NCBI GenBank assembly: GCA_017521605.1
Contig: JAFXCD010000048.1
Coordinates: 1 to 43,822 of the forward strand
Direction of reading: 5' to 3'
Length of the DNA stretch: 43,822 nucleotides
From: Lachnospiraceae bacterium
Lineage (GTDB): Bacteria; Bacillota; Clostridia; Lachnospirales; Lachnospiraceae
Position numbers and translations under genes: made by a program. Shown here in pieces: positions 25,259 through 33,257 of this stretch (position 1 is its first letter; each line of letters begins with the position of its first letter). The notes under the pieces were generated by a model. That model saw nothing but the letters and a program-made list of their open reading frames with translations. It had not been told where the DNA came from and ran no database searches.

Positions 25259-25532
25259 AAAAAAAGAGGCATGACTACCGTCATGCCCTGATCATACCAA
25301 AATATACAAAAACCCCTATCACGAAATCTTTGTAAGAACACATTATCAAGCATCATTAAGGCATACTTTAACAAGGCCGGCATTCGCCTGCCAAATTATT
25401 ATAACTATTCAGAATAGTTACATATTATCCTTTTGTTTACACATTCTCTGATGCTCTGATAAAATTGTCCTCCTGTTCGTTAGTATTTTAATAACAGTTC
25501 AGCCATAAGAGTTTGCTGAACTACTATAACTT
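25259..25532 (-). ncRNA. Predicted short leader transcript or small RNA
   Basis: A good promoter (25539-25567) and an intrinsic terminator (25268-25287) bound about 270 bases with no convincing long gene. Inside are a GTTCAGC / GCTGAAC hairpin (about 25498-25522), AGGAGG (25469-25474) followed by an eight-codon frame ending MCKQKDNM, and a perfect dyad AACTATTC-A-GAATAGTT (25403-25419). It looks like a leader with attenuation in front of the MutS2-like gene, or a free small RNA. The function is inferred. Confidence 0.45.
25268..25287 (-). terminator. Intrinsic terminator upstream of the Smr-less MutS2 gene
   Basis: The minus strand reads GGCATGAC, loop GGTA, GTCATGCC, then TCTTTTTTT. It lies upstream of the MutS2-like gene, so it either ends a small RNA or attenuates that gene. 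Confidence 0.82.
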
Positions 25533-25538
25533 TTTCTC

Positions 25539-25567
25539 AGTATAACATTTGAAAACAATAATGTCAA
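25539..25567 (-). promoter_or_regulatory. Strong promoter of the leader transcript
   Basis: On the minus strand TTGACA (25562-25567) and TATACT (25539-25544) are exactly 17 bases apart, near consensus. It is divergent from the XRE gene promoter. Confidence 0.7.
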
Positions 25568-25591
25568 CGAATGTACAAAAATAAAAATGGA

Positions 25592-25648
25592 AAGTATACT
25601 TGACATTTTTTATTTTTAATGATATTCTCTAAATGTAAAGTTAACTTT
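25592..25648 (+). promoter_or_regulatory. Promoter of the XRE gene flanked by twin palindromic operators
   Basis: TTGACA (25600-25605) and TATTCT (25623-25628) are 17 bases apart. AAGTATACTT (25592-25601) overlaps the -35 and AAAGTTAACTTT (25637-25648) lies downstream of the -10. Each is a perfect palindrome and the two share inverted TGGAAAGT flanks, as expected for autorepression by the XRE protein. Confidence 0.75.
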
Positions 25649-25674
25649 CCATTTATATGAAAGGAGGTTGTGAT

Positions 25675-25878
25675 TTGAAAAATCGATTGGAAGAAATTCG
25701 AAAGAGTAAAGGAATACGACAAGAAGAACTTGCAAGTATTTTAGAAGTATCCCGACAAACGATTGGCTCATTAGAAAACGGAAGATACAATCCTTCCATC
25801 ACTTTGGCTTTTAAAATAGCCAGATATTTTGGTATGAGTATTGAAGACATTTTTATTTATGAGGAGGAATCAGAATGA
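25675..25878 (+). CDS. XRE-family helix-turn-helix regulator
   Basis: This 67-residue protein is almost entirely one HTH_3 domain (LEEIRKSKGIRQEELASILE, then VSRQTIGSLENGRYNPS). Small regulators of this type (YozG-like) pair with an adjacent membrane protein. The start is set at TTG (25675), which has AAGGAGG seven bases upstream; the in-frame ATG at 25657 overlaps that ribosome site. The stop overlaps the next gene by 4 bases. It probably represses its own operon through the flanking palindromes. Confidence 0.88.
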   Translation: MKNRLEEIRKSKGIRQEELASILEVSRQTIGSLENGRYNPSITLAFKIARYFGMSIEDIFIYEEESE

Positions 25879-26306
25879 AAAAAAATAGTTTGAATTATGT
25901 ATTAATAGTAATTGGATTGTCATTATTGGTCGGAGGACTTATATTACTAAAAACGAATACAGCACCACAAGGCATATTTTTAGTGCTACCTTATCTGTGT
26001 ATTGGATGGGGATGTGGTTTGTTTGGTGGCGGTATGGGAAGTTTATTGGGAAATCTTTCTTTGAAAAAACACCCTGAACTAAAAAAACAAAAAGAAATTG
26101 AAGAAAAAGATGAACGTAATCGTACCATTTCTGAACGTTCTAAAGCTCGTGCATATGATATAATGATATTTGTATTTGGCGCACTAATGATTGCCTTTTC
26201 TTTAATGAATGTAGAAATACAAGTAATTCTTTTACTGGTTTTCTCGTATCTGTTTGTAACTTTTTATGGTATCTATCAACGTTACAAATTGGAGAAAGAG
26301 ATTTAG
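25875..26306 (+). CDS. Four-helix membrane protein, DUF2178-like
   Basis: This 143-residue protein has four membrane segments (about 9-26, 33-53, 96-112, 116-133) and a charged central loop with EKDERNRTISERSKARAYD, a pattern seen in DUF2178-like proteins coded beside small XRE regulators. Its function is unknown; the DERN-containing loop is the most conserved-looking part. It is translationally coupled (ATGA overlap) to the regulator. Confidence 0.75.
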   Translation: MKKNSLNYVLIVIGLSLLVGGLILLKTNTAPQGIFLVLPYLCIGWGCGLFGGGMGSLLGNLSLKKHPELKKQKEIEEKDERNRTISERSKARAYDIMIFVFGALMIAFSLMNVEIQVILLLVFSYLFVTFYGIYQRYKLEKEI

Positions 26307-26318
26307 GCAAAAATCATT

Positions 26319-26349
26319 TATAGGGGGGCGCTCTAGGCTCCCCCCTATA
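26319..26349. terminator. Bidirectional terminator
   Basis: A perfect 10-bp stem TATAGGGGGG / CCCCCCTATA with an 11-base loop lies between the convergent membrane-protein and RNHCP genes. Confidence 0.75.
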
Positions 26350-26775
26350 TCAGTTTAAACTACCGTCTCCTCCCATCATCCGAGTCATTTCTTCAATTCT
26401 CTCGATTGGAAATGGGGGCTGACTAATTGGTTTCATAGCAATGGACATAAGTTTCATGGGATTATCATCAGCTGCAATTCTATTGGAGCTAAATGCTCCG
26501 CATCTCTTGCATCTATGAATAATTGCCCATTCGCCATTCTTTCTGACCCATACTGCTACAGATTCCATATGACCACCACAATCTGACTCCCGGTCTCCCG
26601 GTTCTATATCAACATGTAAGCTGTAAAGACAATTGGGACAATGATTTCGATGATCACTTCCTGCACCTTCTGGAACTACCGGCCTTCCACAGTTCTTACA
26701 CACAAACGATTCGTTGCAGGGGTGTTTTTTGTAATATCCTTTTTCATATTGTTTGCGTTTATTTTCTCTATTCAC
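26350..26775 (-). CDS. RNHCP-domain zinc-binding protein
   Basis: This protein of about 141 residues has the RNHCP domain: FVCKNCGRPVVPEG, the signature DHRNHCPNCLYSLH, DCGGHMESVAVW and HRCKRCGAFSSNRI. The Cys/His pairs suggest zinc binding, but no biochemical role is established. The start is taken at GTG (26775): GGAGG lies 8 bases before it, and the GTG overlaps the stop of the upstream gene (GTGAATAG). The longer ATG frame (26814) lies deep in that gene. Confidence 0.82.
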   Translation of the reverse strand: MNRENKRKQYEKGYYKKHPCNESFVCKNCGRPVVPEGAGSDHRNHCPNCLYSLHVDIEPGDRESDCGGHMESVAVWVRKNGEWAIIHRCKRCGAFSSNRIAADDNPMKLMSIAMKPISQPPFPIERIEEMTRMMGGDGSLN

Positions 26776-27073
26776 TTGTAAATCCTCCATCTTTTTCTTT
26801 TCTGGAGGATTCATACTCGTGAATAATTCCTTGGATTCTCTTTTCAGAAAGATAATAAGCCTTACTCAATTCAGTAATCGTTTCTCCTGAATAAAAGCGG
26901 TTTACTATCATTTGATTCCGTTCTGCCATTTTTTCTTTTGTTCCATTCTTCTCTCCCCAGGATAAAACATTTTCATTTTTTCTGGGAATGTACATCAATT
27001 GCCCATCAACATACTTTTGAATTTCATCAATAAGGTTCTTTGGCAACACGTCCTCTGCGTTTATATAGCTCAT
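26768..27073 (-). CDS. CD3324-family (Mor-like) helix-turn-helix protein
   Basis: This 101-residue protein has an N-terminal LPKNLIDEIQKYVDGQLMYIP stretch and a C-terminal helix-turn-helix (IVNRFYSGETITELSKAYYLS), the layout of CD3324-family proteins related to Mor/C activators. It probably binds DNA. The stop codon overlaps the GTG start of the RNHCP gene, so the two are coupled. AGGAGG sits close before the ATG. Confidence 0.8.
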   Translation of the reverse strand: MSYINAEDVLPKNLIDEIQKYVDGQLMYIPRKNENVLSWGEKNGTKEKMAERNQMIVNRFYSGETITELSKAYYLSEKRIQGIIHEYESSRKEKDGGFTSE

Positions 27074-27246
27074 ATGCGTCCTCCTAAACTAACTAGGATG
27101 CAATGGCTATCGCATCTGTATCATCTTTTATTTGCAATAGCCACTGCTATCGCGCATTGGTCTTCTTATTCTTCATAATACACTCTTTTAACCTTTCTAT
27201 TGTACATTTGTCCTTATCTTAGCATTCTTCCGATTATTCATCAATC

Positions 27247-28161
27247 TTATTTTTGATTAGAATTGTTTTTGGGATTGCTTATCAACTCATATTCCTCAAC
27301 AGATATACCTAATAATTTGCAAGCTTTTTCTAACTCCAAATCCAATGATTCCATAATCTTATGAATACTATTAACTAATGTCTCTGCTCTTCCTTCCCTT
27401 TTTCCATCGGCTACTCCCTTGCCATATCCTTCTTCCTGCCCTTCTTCAAAAAAAGTTTTTCGAACATATTCTTCATTGTATTCATATATAGACATCGCTA
27501 TCACCTCCGCTTTCTGTTCACACAGAAATTCATGTAATATACCCTTTTCTATACACTCCTCCACGGCTGTATTTACAGCAGTTTCCAGGGGCATTGTTTC
27601 CATGTACTTTCGGATACATGACACAAAATAAGCATAATGTGAAAGAGTTTTACTCTTCTCCATTAGTTCTTTATTTCTACCATAATTAATATTAATAGTT
27701 CGCACTTTCAACTCAATACAACCTTCGCTATTATCCTCAAATGCCTCTGATAAAAGTTGTTGAAACTCTTCCTCTTCCCTTTCGGTTCCATTATAAAATA
27801 CAATATAGTGAGGAGTAGGAATTTTAATTAACTTTCTTACACTCAGTTCCACATCTCGAATATGCTTCTTATACAAATCAGCAAAATAGAGAAAACCTCT
27901 TAAAGGCATGTTAGGACAGTATGACGACTGGTGTTCAAATAAACACATATTACTGTCAATAATAAAGGACACATCATTTTTCATCTTGATATATATAGCA
28001 TTATCAAGAGTCGTAATCTGTAATTGTTCCTCATCCTTGTAATTCGTATTGTTCAGTGCATTATACACTTCCAGCAGACGCTTCTTATCCTGAAGAAGTC
28101 TGCGAAATACCCTGTCTTTGTAATTCCTGTAAACAGGCATTGTTTCTTCTTTTAAATCCAT
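27247..28161 (-). CDS. Rpn-family recombination-promoting nuclease (PD-(D/E)XK)
   Basis: This 304-residue protein has the Rpn/PD-(D/E)XK transposase-like core: YKDRVFRRLLQDKKRLLEVYN, then DVSFIIDSNMCLFEHQSS, where the D...E-x-Q arrangement marks the nuclease site, and PLRGFLYFADLYKK, PTPHYIVFYNG. The C-terminal part is a charged helical tail. Rpn proteins are DNA nucleases linked to recombination and phage defence. The start at MDLKEE is supported by AAGGAGG; the ATG at 28236 is not. It stands as a single gene. Confidence 0.88.
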   Translation of the reverse strand: MDLKEETMPVYRNYKDRVFRRLLQDKKRLLEVYNALNNTNYKDEEQLQITTLDNAIYIKMKNDVSFIIDSNMCLFEHQSSYCPNMPLRGFLYFADLYKKHIRDVELSVRKLIKIPTPHYIVFYNGTEREEEEFQQLLSEAFEDNSEGCIELKVRTININYGRNKELMEKSKTLSHYAYFVSCIRKYMETMPLETAVNTAVEECIEKGILHEFLCEQKAEVIAMSIYEYNEEYVRKTFFEEGQEEGYGKGVADGKREGRAETLVNSIHKIMESLDLELEKACKLLGISVEEYELISNPKNNSNQK

Positions 28162-28426
28162 ATTCTGTTCCTCCTTATGAAGCAGGAACACACTCAAAAG
28201 TCCTCCTGCTATTCTATTAGTTAAATGGAAAAGCAAGAATTTTCTGAATGTTAGAAATTAGAATTCTTTGAATAAAAGAAAATTTGCTTTGAGAAAATTT
28301 TAGCATACTATAAGGCAATTCACAATACCAAACAAAAAAATAGCGAACTGTTATTGCTTTTTTTAGAACTCTAAAATACAATAAAACTGAACAAACACCA
28401 TAAACTCTTTCTCAAAGGAGGCTTCC

Positions 28427-29116
28427 ATGCAATACAAAGCAGTGATTTTTGATTTATTTGAAACCCTGATTACCGAATGGGGACATAAAAAATATACAAA
28501 AAATGAGCTGTGTGCAGATTTAAATGTTAGCAGAGAAGATTTTGATATTTACTGGAATGAAAAAGCCTTAGACCAGTATCTGGGAACCATTACGTTTCGG
28601 GAAAGTATTCAATATGTTTGTGAGAAATGTGGCAGGACAATTTCACCAGCCCAAATGGATGCCATCACAACCAAGAGGATTCAGACGAAATCTGATTGCT
28701 TTAACTACATTCTGCCGGAAGTATTTGATTTATTAGAACAAATCAAGGTCATGGGGCTGAAAACCGCTATTGTAAGTAATTGTTCTTCTGAAGAAGTGGA
28801 AGTATTAAGAGAATCCAAGTTATGTGACTACTTTGATGAGATTATTTTGTCTTATGAAGTACATATGAAAAAGCCAGACATCTGTATTTATGAGGAAGCT
28901 GCAAAAAAATTGGGGGTGTTCATCCATGAATGCTTATTTATAGGTGATGGTGGCAGTAATGAATTATTCGGTGCAAAAGATGCGGGAATGAAACCTGTTC
29001 AAGCCAAGTGGTACACAAATAGGTATCCTAAGAAGCGTGAAAATATTGGAGATTTTTTGTGGGCTGAAGAGCCGATGGACGTTGTTAATATTATATTAAA
29101 ACAGGGACAGCCATAA
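28427..29116 (+). CDS. HAD-superfamily hydrolase
   Basis: This 229-residue protein has HAD motif I FDLFETL (the second Asp is replaced by Glu-Thr, as in many family members), motif II TAIVSNCSSEE, the conserved Lys in MKKPDICIYE and motif IV FIGDGGSNE. It is probably a phosphatase or haloacid dehalogenase-like enzyme of unknown substrate. AAAGGAGG precedes the ATG. Its 3' end overlaps the truncated DegV gene on the other strand by 26 bases, so the last few residues (KQGQP) may be acquired. Confidence 0.87.
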   Translation: MQYKAVIFDLFETLITEWGHKKYTKNELCADLNVSREDFDIYWNEKALDQYLGTITFRESIQYVCEKCGRTISPAQMDAITTKRIQTKSDCFNYILPEVFDLLEQIKVMGLKTAIVSNCSSEEVEVLRESKLCDYFDEIILSYEVHMKKPDICIYEEAAKKLGVFIHECLFIGDGGSNELFGAKDAGMKPVQAKWYTNRYPKKRENIGDFLWAEEPMDVVNIILKQGQP

Positions 29117-29708
29117 GCTTTCCATTTAAAAGCTCGATACACGGATGAAGTCCTAAAATACTTGCGCCTACAAATGCCACATTACTTACACGTCCACCTG
29201 CACGTAAGAATTCTAAATTATCTGGGATAAAGCACATATTCGCACGCTCTATCAATTTATTAGCTATCCTAACTGCTTCTTCCAATTCCATATCCGGATT
29301 TGCATTAAGTATTTCTGCCATCTTACATACGATATTAGCCTGTCCCATGGAAACCTGCTTGGTATCGATTACTGTAACATAATCACGACCTTCAGATGCA
29401 ATCACAGCACTTTGATATGAGCAGGTAGTGATGGCAGAATAAGCTAAGTAAAGAATTTGAGCATCCGGATATTTTGCATGGATTTCATCAAACTTTATTT
29501 CAAAATCAACCGGTGTGCTTCCGCTGGTCTGTGGCAGTTTTCCTGTTATCTTATAAAACTCCACAATCTTTTCAACCCGAAATGCTCCGTCATCCAATGT
29601 CTCTGTTCCAAAAGAAACATGCATGGGAACGATTTCAATTCCGTACTTTTTCGCAAGCTCTACTGTAATATCTGAACCAGTCTCTGCTACAAGAATAACT
29701 TTTTTCAT
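29091..29708 (-). CDS. DegV-family fatty-acid-binding protein, C-terminally truncated
   Basis: This 205-residue frame matches the first two thirds of DegV proteins (about 280 residues): ILVAETGSDITVELAKKYGI, QTSGSTPVDFEIKF (lipid-contact Thr/Ser), VTVIDTKQVSMGQ, LEFLRAGGRVSNV and ILGLHPCIELLNGKLMA. It then ends in PVLI, where family members continue about 75 residues more. The break falls where it meets the 3' end of the HAD gene, suggesting a deletion or rearrangement there. FakB-type DegV proteins carry fatty acids to the FakA kinase; this one may be non-functional. AAAGGGA precedes the ATG. Confidence 0.78.
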   Translation of the reverse strand: MKKVILVAETGSDITVELAKKYGIEIVPMHVSFGTETLDDGAFRVEKIVEFYKITGKLPQTSGSTPVDFEIKFDEIHAKYPDAQILYLAYSAITTCSYQSAVIASEGRDYVTVIDTKQVSMGQANIVCKMAEILNANPDMELEEAVRIANKLIERANMCFIPDNLEFLRAGGRVSNVAFVGASILGLHPCIELLNGKLMAVPVLI

Positions 29709-29779
29709 TAATATTTCCCTTTCATATAAAATAGTATTTATTACTATGTCAAGTAGATTGTATTATTTTTATATAAAAA

Positions 29780-29798
29780 GGACAGCAATCAGCTGTCC
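29780..29798 (-). terminator. Terminator of the sigma/anti-sigma operon
   Basis: The minus strand reads GGACAGC, loop TGATT, GCTGTCC, then TTTTTATA, just after the anti-sigma gene. Confidence 0.8.
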
Positions 29799-29805
29799 CT
29801 TACTA

Positions 29806-30591
29806 TTATTCCTCAACCGGCTCCCAAATATGTCTTTCATCTAAATAGTACAATGCATTTCCTTTTGCATCATAGGCCGTTGCTTCTATTTTATTTGATT
29901 GTCCCACGACCGCATCAAAAGTAAATAAAACCACTTCTCCCGGAGTTACTTCTTTTGTCTGGGTTTGTTCGAAACAGGTTACTTCTATACTTTTTACCTT
30001 ATCATCATATACCCTAACCGGGAATAACTGCACTCCTTCATCATACTTAAAATGGCACAAGGCACCGGCTGTTTCAATACCAACATTTTCCTCGTAAGCA
30101 CTCCACTTAGGCCAATTTAAATTGTTATCATATTTTTTCCAGCCTAGTAGTGATTTCTCCACATAAACCACATCATAGCAACTATAACTATCATAAATAT
30201 AAAAGTGAAAATCATCCTCCCACTCATAGCAGGAAATCACCTGTGATGTGTCATTTAATCTTCCGCTTAAGTCTGCTGCCGCTTTGGGACTCAAACGATA
30301 ACCACTGGCATAAGTTAAGCAGATAAAACAAAATAACCAAACAAATGAAGTAATGAAAACAGCTGTTATCTTTTTTCTCTTCCGTATTTTTGATGCCAGC
30401 TTAACATACTCATTTTCCTTATCTCTCTGTTCTCCTATAGGTTCCATCTCTTTGCCGAGAGCCTCATAATATTTTGTACATTCCTTACATTCTACCATAT
30501 GCTCTATTACTGTCTGCTCGCTGGACTCCGAAGCCTCATGATCCAGACAAAGAGGCATCAAATCCCTTACCATGTCACATCTATATTTCAT
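29806..30591 (-). CDS. Anti-sigma factor with zinc-finger (zf-HC2) domain and one membrane helix
   Basis: This protein of about 261 residues has an N-terminal HC2 domain (CDMVRDLMPLCLD and HMVECKECTKYY, the HxxxCxxC zinc site), one membrane helix at about 76-98 and an extracellular domain of about 160 residues rich in Tyr/Trp. This is the RsiW/RsgI-type layout, in which the sigma factor is held at the membrane until an envelope signal arrives. The start is placed at MKYRCD (30591), which has GAGGA 8 bases upstream; an ATG two codons earlier is also possible. The gene overlaps the end of the sigma gene. Confidence 0.87.
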   Translation of the reverse strand: MKYRCDMVRDLMPLCLDHEASESSEQTVIEHMVECKECTKYYEALGKEMEPIGEQRDKENEYVKLASKIRKRKKITAVFITSFVWLFCFICLTYASGYRLSPKAAADLSGRLNDTSQVISCYEWEDDFHFYIYDSYSCYDVVYVEKSLLGWKKYDNNLNWPKWSAYEENVGIETAGALCHFKYDEGVQLFPVRVYDDKVKSIEVTCFEQTQTKEVTPGEVVLFTFDAVVGQSNKIEATAYDAKGNALYYLDERHIWEPVEE

Positions 30592-31084
30592 ATCCATATT
30601 CCTCCTTTAATCGCTCCCGAATTTTTACCTTTGCCCGTGAAAACAACACCTTTGCCGTTGCTTCCCTTATTCCTACCAGTTCTCCTATCTCCTTATAGGA
30701 CTTTTCATCAAACAAACGATATTCCACAATTGCCTGACTTCGTTCATCCAAGTCTGCAATCACCTTTCGTATATGGGAGGTTACTTGTTTCTTTTCTACT
30801 ACGGTACTAACTGCTTCCTCTTCCTGTTCCTGCTGAAGTTCCTCTTCCAGATAGGTTTCCTTTGCATGAGTTTTGAGATATTTATAATATGTATTTTTGG
30901 CAATTTGGCATAACCATGATTTGATGGAACACTCTCCGCGAAAGCGTGGAAGGGAAATAAATGCCTGATAAAAGCTTTCCTGCGTTACTTCCTCAGCTAT
31001 ATGATCCTTATAATCCACCAATTTCAATACAAAGTAATAAACATCTTTATAATATAAATTATACAATTCTTCAAATTCACTCAT
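30581..31084 (-). CDS. ECF-family RNA polymerase sigma factor
   Basis: This 167-residue sigma factor has region 2 (YYFVLKLVDYKDHIAEEVTQ, then ESFYQAFISLPRFRG and WLCQIAKNTYYKYLK) and region 4 (YRLFDEKSYKEIGELVG, ATAKVLFSRAKVKIRERL). The neighbouring zf-HC2 membrane protein is its likely antagonist. AGGAGGTG precedes the ATG. Upstream, GTTACC and GGGTAC on the minus strand are spaced roughly as an ECF promoter, hinting at autoregulation, but this is weak. Confidence 0.92.
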   Translation of the reverse strand: MSEFEELYNLYYKDVYYFVLKLVDYKDHIAEEVTQESFYQAFISLPRFRGECSIKSWLCQIAKNTYYKYLKTHAKETYLEEELQQEQEEEAVSTVVEKKQVTSHIRKVIADLDERSQAIVEYRLFDEKSYKEIGELVGIREATAKVLFSRAKVKIRERLKEEYGYEI

Positions 31085-31153
31085 GCTACACCTCCTCTCT
31101 CTTTCGCCTTCATTAATTAGTACCCAATATGTGAAAAAGGTAACACAAAATTT

Positions 31154-31183
31154 TAAGGAGCAAACCTTTCGATTTACTCCTTA
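31154..31183 (-). terminator. Terminator of the cation antiporter gene
   Basis: The minus strand reads TAAGGAG, an inner AAATC-GAAA-GGTTT stem, CTCCTTA and then AAAATTTTG. It lies just after the antiporter stop. The U-run is imperfect. Confidence 0.6.
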
Positions 31184-31186
31184 CCT

Positions 31187-32368
31187 TTATGCCTCTTCCA
31201 GCACCTTATCTTTACCATATAATAATTTCAACATAATGGGTGTTGAAATGCTGGATACAATAATCAGCAGAATCACTGCTGTGAAATATATAGGATCCAG
31301 AAGTCCTACTGAAAGTCCCTTCTGGGAAACAATCAATGCCACCTCGCCTCGGGTCATCATACCTATACCTATTTTCAAAGAATCATTATTGTTAAATTTA
31401 CAAATCTTAGCCATCAAGCCACAGCCCACGATTTTAGTAATTAATGCCACTCCTACAAAACCAATAGAGAAGAGCATTATGCTCAAATCCAAAGTACTGA
31501 AATCCGTTTTCAGACCGATGCCTGTAAAGAAGATTGGTCCGAAAATCATATAAGAAGCGATGTCTGCTTTTTCTTCAATATAGTCATGGTCCTTTATGGA
31601 GCAAAGAATAATACCCGCTACATAAGCACCGGTAATATCTGCAATACAAAAATATTCTTCAGCAATATAAGCCAAAGCAAAGCAAAGACCCACACTTAAA
31701 ATCGGAATACGTCTGGTGTGCGGATAGCGCTTATCTAATTTACTGAAAATCTTGTAAAGTACAAAACCTACTACAATAGCCAGTATAAAGAACAATATAG
31801 TATTCACCACAACCTTGCTTGGATTAGAATCAGGATTCTCAAAACCTATAACAAAGGTCAGTACAATAATACCAATTACATCATCTATAATAGCAGCACT
31901 TAAAATAGTGGTTCCTACCTTACCCTTAAGTTTACCCATTTCTTTTAAGGACTGCACTGTGATACTTACAGAGGTAGCTGTCATAATCACACCAATGAAA
32001 ATTGCCTTGTAAAATTCATGACTTCCGGTGGGAGCCATACCATAAAATCCCCAGTAAAGCAGGGTACCGCCTACCAAAGGAATGAACACACCACAGCAGG
32101 CAATAGCCAATGCAACAGGACCTGTTTTAATCAGTTCTTTTAAATTGGTTTCCAAACCGGCTGAGAACATCATAAGTATTACACCAATTTCTGCCATCAT
32201 TACCAAAAACTGGGATTGCTCTACCAGACCTAAAAAGCTGGGGCCGATAATCAAACCTGCTAAAATCTCACCTACTACAGAAGGTGCCTTCAGCTTACGT
32301 GCTACAATACCAAAGCATTTTGCAAATATAATAATGATTGCTAAGTCTCTTAAAAATGTATATTCCAT
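31187..32368 (-). CDS. Monovalent cation:proton antiporter, CPA2 family
   Basis: This 393-residue membrane protein has about 12 hydrophobic segments and typical CPA2 patterns: APSVVGEILAGLIIGPSFLG, MMFSAGLETNLKEL, ILSAAIIDDVIGIIVL (the Asp-Asp ion site) and GMMTRGEVALIVSQKGL. It exchanges Na+ or K+ for protons. There is no C-terminal RCK/TrkA domain, so control must come from elsewhere. A dyad overlaps its promoter. It is a single gene between the sigma operon and the lipoprotein gene. Confidence 0.92.
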   Translation of the reverse strand: MEYTFLRDLAIIIIFAKCFGIVARKLKAPSVVGEILAGLIIGPSFLGLVEQSQFLVMMAEIGVILMMFSAGLETNLKELIKTGPVALAIACCGVFIPLVGGTLLYWGFYGMAPTGSHEFYKAIFIGVIMTATSVSITVQSLKEMGKLKGKVGTTILSAAIIDDVIGIIVLTFVIGFENPDSNPSKVVVNTILFFILAIVVGFVLYKIFSKLDKRYPHTRRIPILSVGLCFALAYIAEEYFCIADITGAYVAGIILCSIKDHDYIEEKADIASYMIFGPIFFTGIGLKTDFSTLDLSIMLFSIGFVGVALITKIVGCGLMAKICKFNNNDSLKIGIGMMTRGEVALIVSQKGLSVGLLDPIYFTAVILLIIVSSISTPIMLKLLYGKDKVLEEA

Positions 32369-32401
32369 AATATTATCTCCTCTTTATCAAAACAGTATCT
32401 T

Positions 32402-32454
32402 TTCAAAATAAGCCGTACATTCCTTAATTTATGCCTTATTTTGAAATAAGTCAA
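32402..32454 (-). promoter_or_regulatory. Antiporter promoter with dyad operator
   Basis: On the minus strand TTGACT (32449-32454) and TAAATT (32426-32431) are 17 bases apart. A perfect 11-bp inverted repeat (TTCAAAATAAG 32402-32412 and CTTATTTTGAA 32435-32445) has one arm in the promoter spacer and one downstream of the -10, which suits repression by a dimer. Confidence 0.55.
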
Positions 32455-32538
32455 GAGGTTTGTTTATAAATATTTTAGATTTGTGCTATTTTTTTTATTT
32501 CATTCCTAAATAAATTATGATATGAACAAGCAGAAAAA

Positions 32539-32565
32539 TAGATGGTGCCCTATATGGCACCACCT
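32539..32565 (-). terminator. Terminator of the gyrase-lipoprotein operon
   Basis: The minus strand reads TAGGTGGTGCC, loop ATATA, GGCACCATCTA, then TTTTT. It ends transcription from the dnaA-to-TPR lipoprotein direction. Confidence 0.8.
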
Positions 32566-32573
32566 ATTTTAAA

Positions 32574-33236
32574 TTACCGTTCAATTACAATATCTGTTCC
32601 TTCTAAATTTCCTTTAAAGCGCATCTTATCTTGATCATAAGTAACAATGATTCTTCCTGTCGCATTAGGACTCTTAATCATATCTTTTAATTCTGAATAT
32701 GAATCAATATCCATAATAGCTGCAACTTCTTTTGTAAAATCATTATCACTTACGTTCCAAGTAGTAATATCCTTGAGATTATTTGTAGAATCTTCTACAA
32801 GAGTATTTAAAAAATCAGAAGGAATATTTAAAGCAGGATCTACCCGACAAATTATTAATGCTGTTAGTAAATTATCCAACATTTTTGTATCGCTTTCATA
32901 AAATCTTTCCTTTTCTTTTTCCAGTTTTCTTTCAATACTCTTGAGTTTATCTTCCAATTCTTCGGAATCTATTTCATCTAAACCTTCGTTTACAATATCA
33001 ATAGCTTTATTATATTCATCTATTTTCAGATAAGCATCAGCTATAGATATGTAAATTTCTTCGTTTGATTTTTCTAATTCCAAAGCTTCTTTATAAACCT
33101 CAATGGCTTCTTCGTATCTTTTCTCTTCTACTAATGTAGATGCTTCTTTCATAAGTTTTTTGGATTTACTACAACCTGTTAAAATAACACTACATAGAGT
33201 TATACAAAGAACTAAAAATAATAATCTTTTTCTCAT
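32574..33236 (-). CDS. TPR-repeat lipoprotein
   Basis: This 220-residue protein has a signal peptide with lipobox VILTGC, two TPR units (about 30-95: EKRYEEAIEVYKEALELEKS, IADAYLKIDEYNKAIDIVNE), a coiled coil (about 95-120) and a C-terminal domain of unknown type. It is probably anchored to the outer face of the membrane as a protein-interaction scaffold. It lies 21 bases after gyrA with no clear promoter or strong ribosome site, so it may be cotranscribed with gyrA. Function unknown. Confidence 0.8.
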   Translation of the reverse strand: MRKRLLFLVLCITLCSVILTGCSKSKKLMKEASTLVEEKRYEEAIEVYKEALELEKSNEEIYISIADAYLKIDEYNKAIDIVNEGLDEIDSEELEDKLKSIERKLEKEKERFYESDTKMLDNLLTALIICRVDPALNIPSDFLNTLVEDSTNNLKDITTWNVSDNDFTKEVAAIMDIDSYSELKDMIKSPNATGRIIVTYDQDKMRFKGNLEGTDIVIER

Positions 33237-33257
33237 ATCTATTTACTCTGTCATTAA

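Noticed and set aside
25174-25383. 69-codon minus-strand frame starting MPALLKYALMM
   Set aside because: It runs through the intrinsic terminator and into palindromic element C, and lacks a ribosome site.
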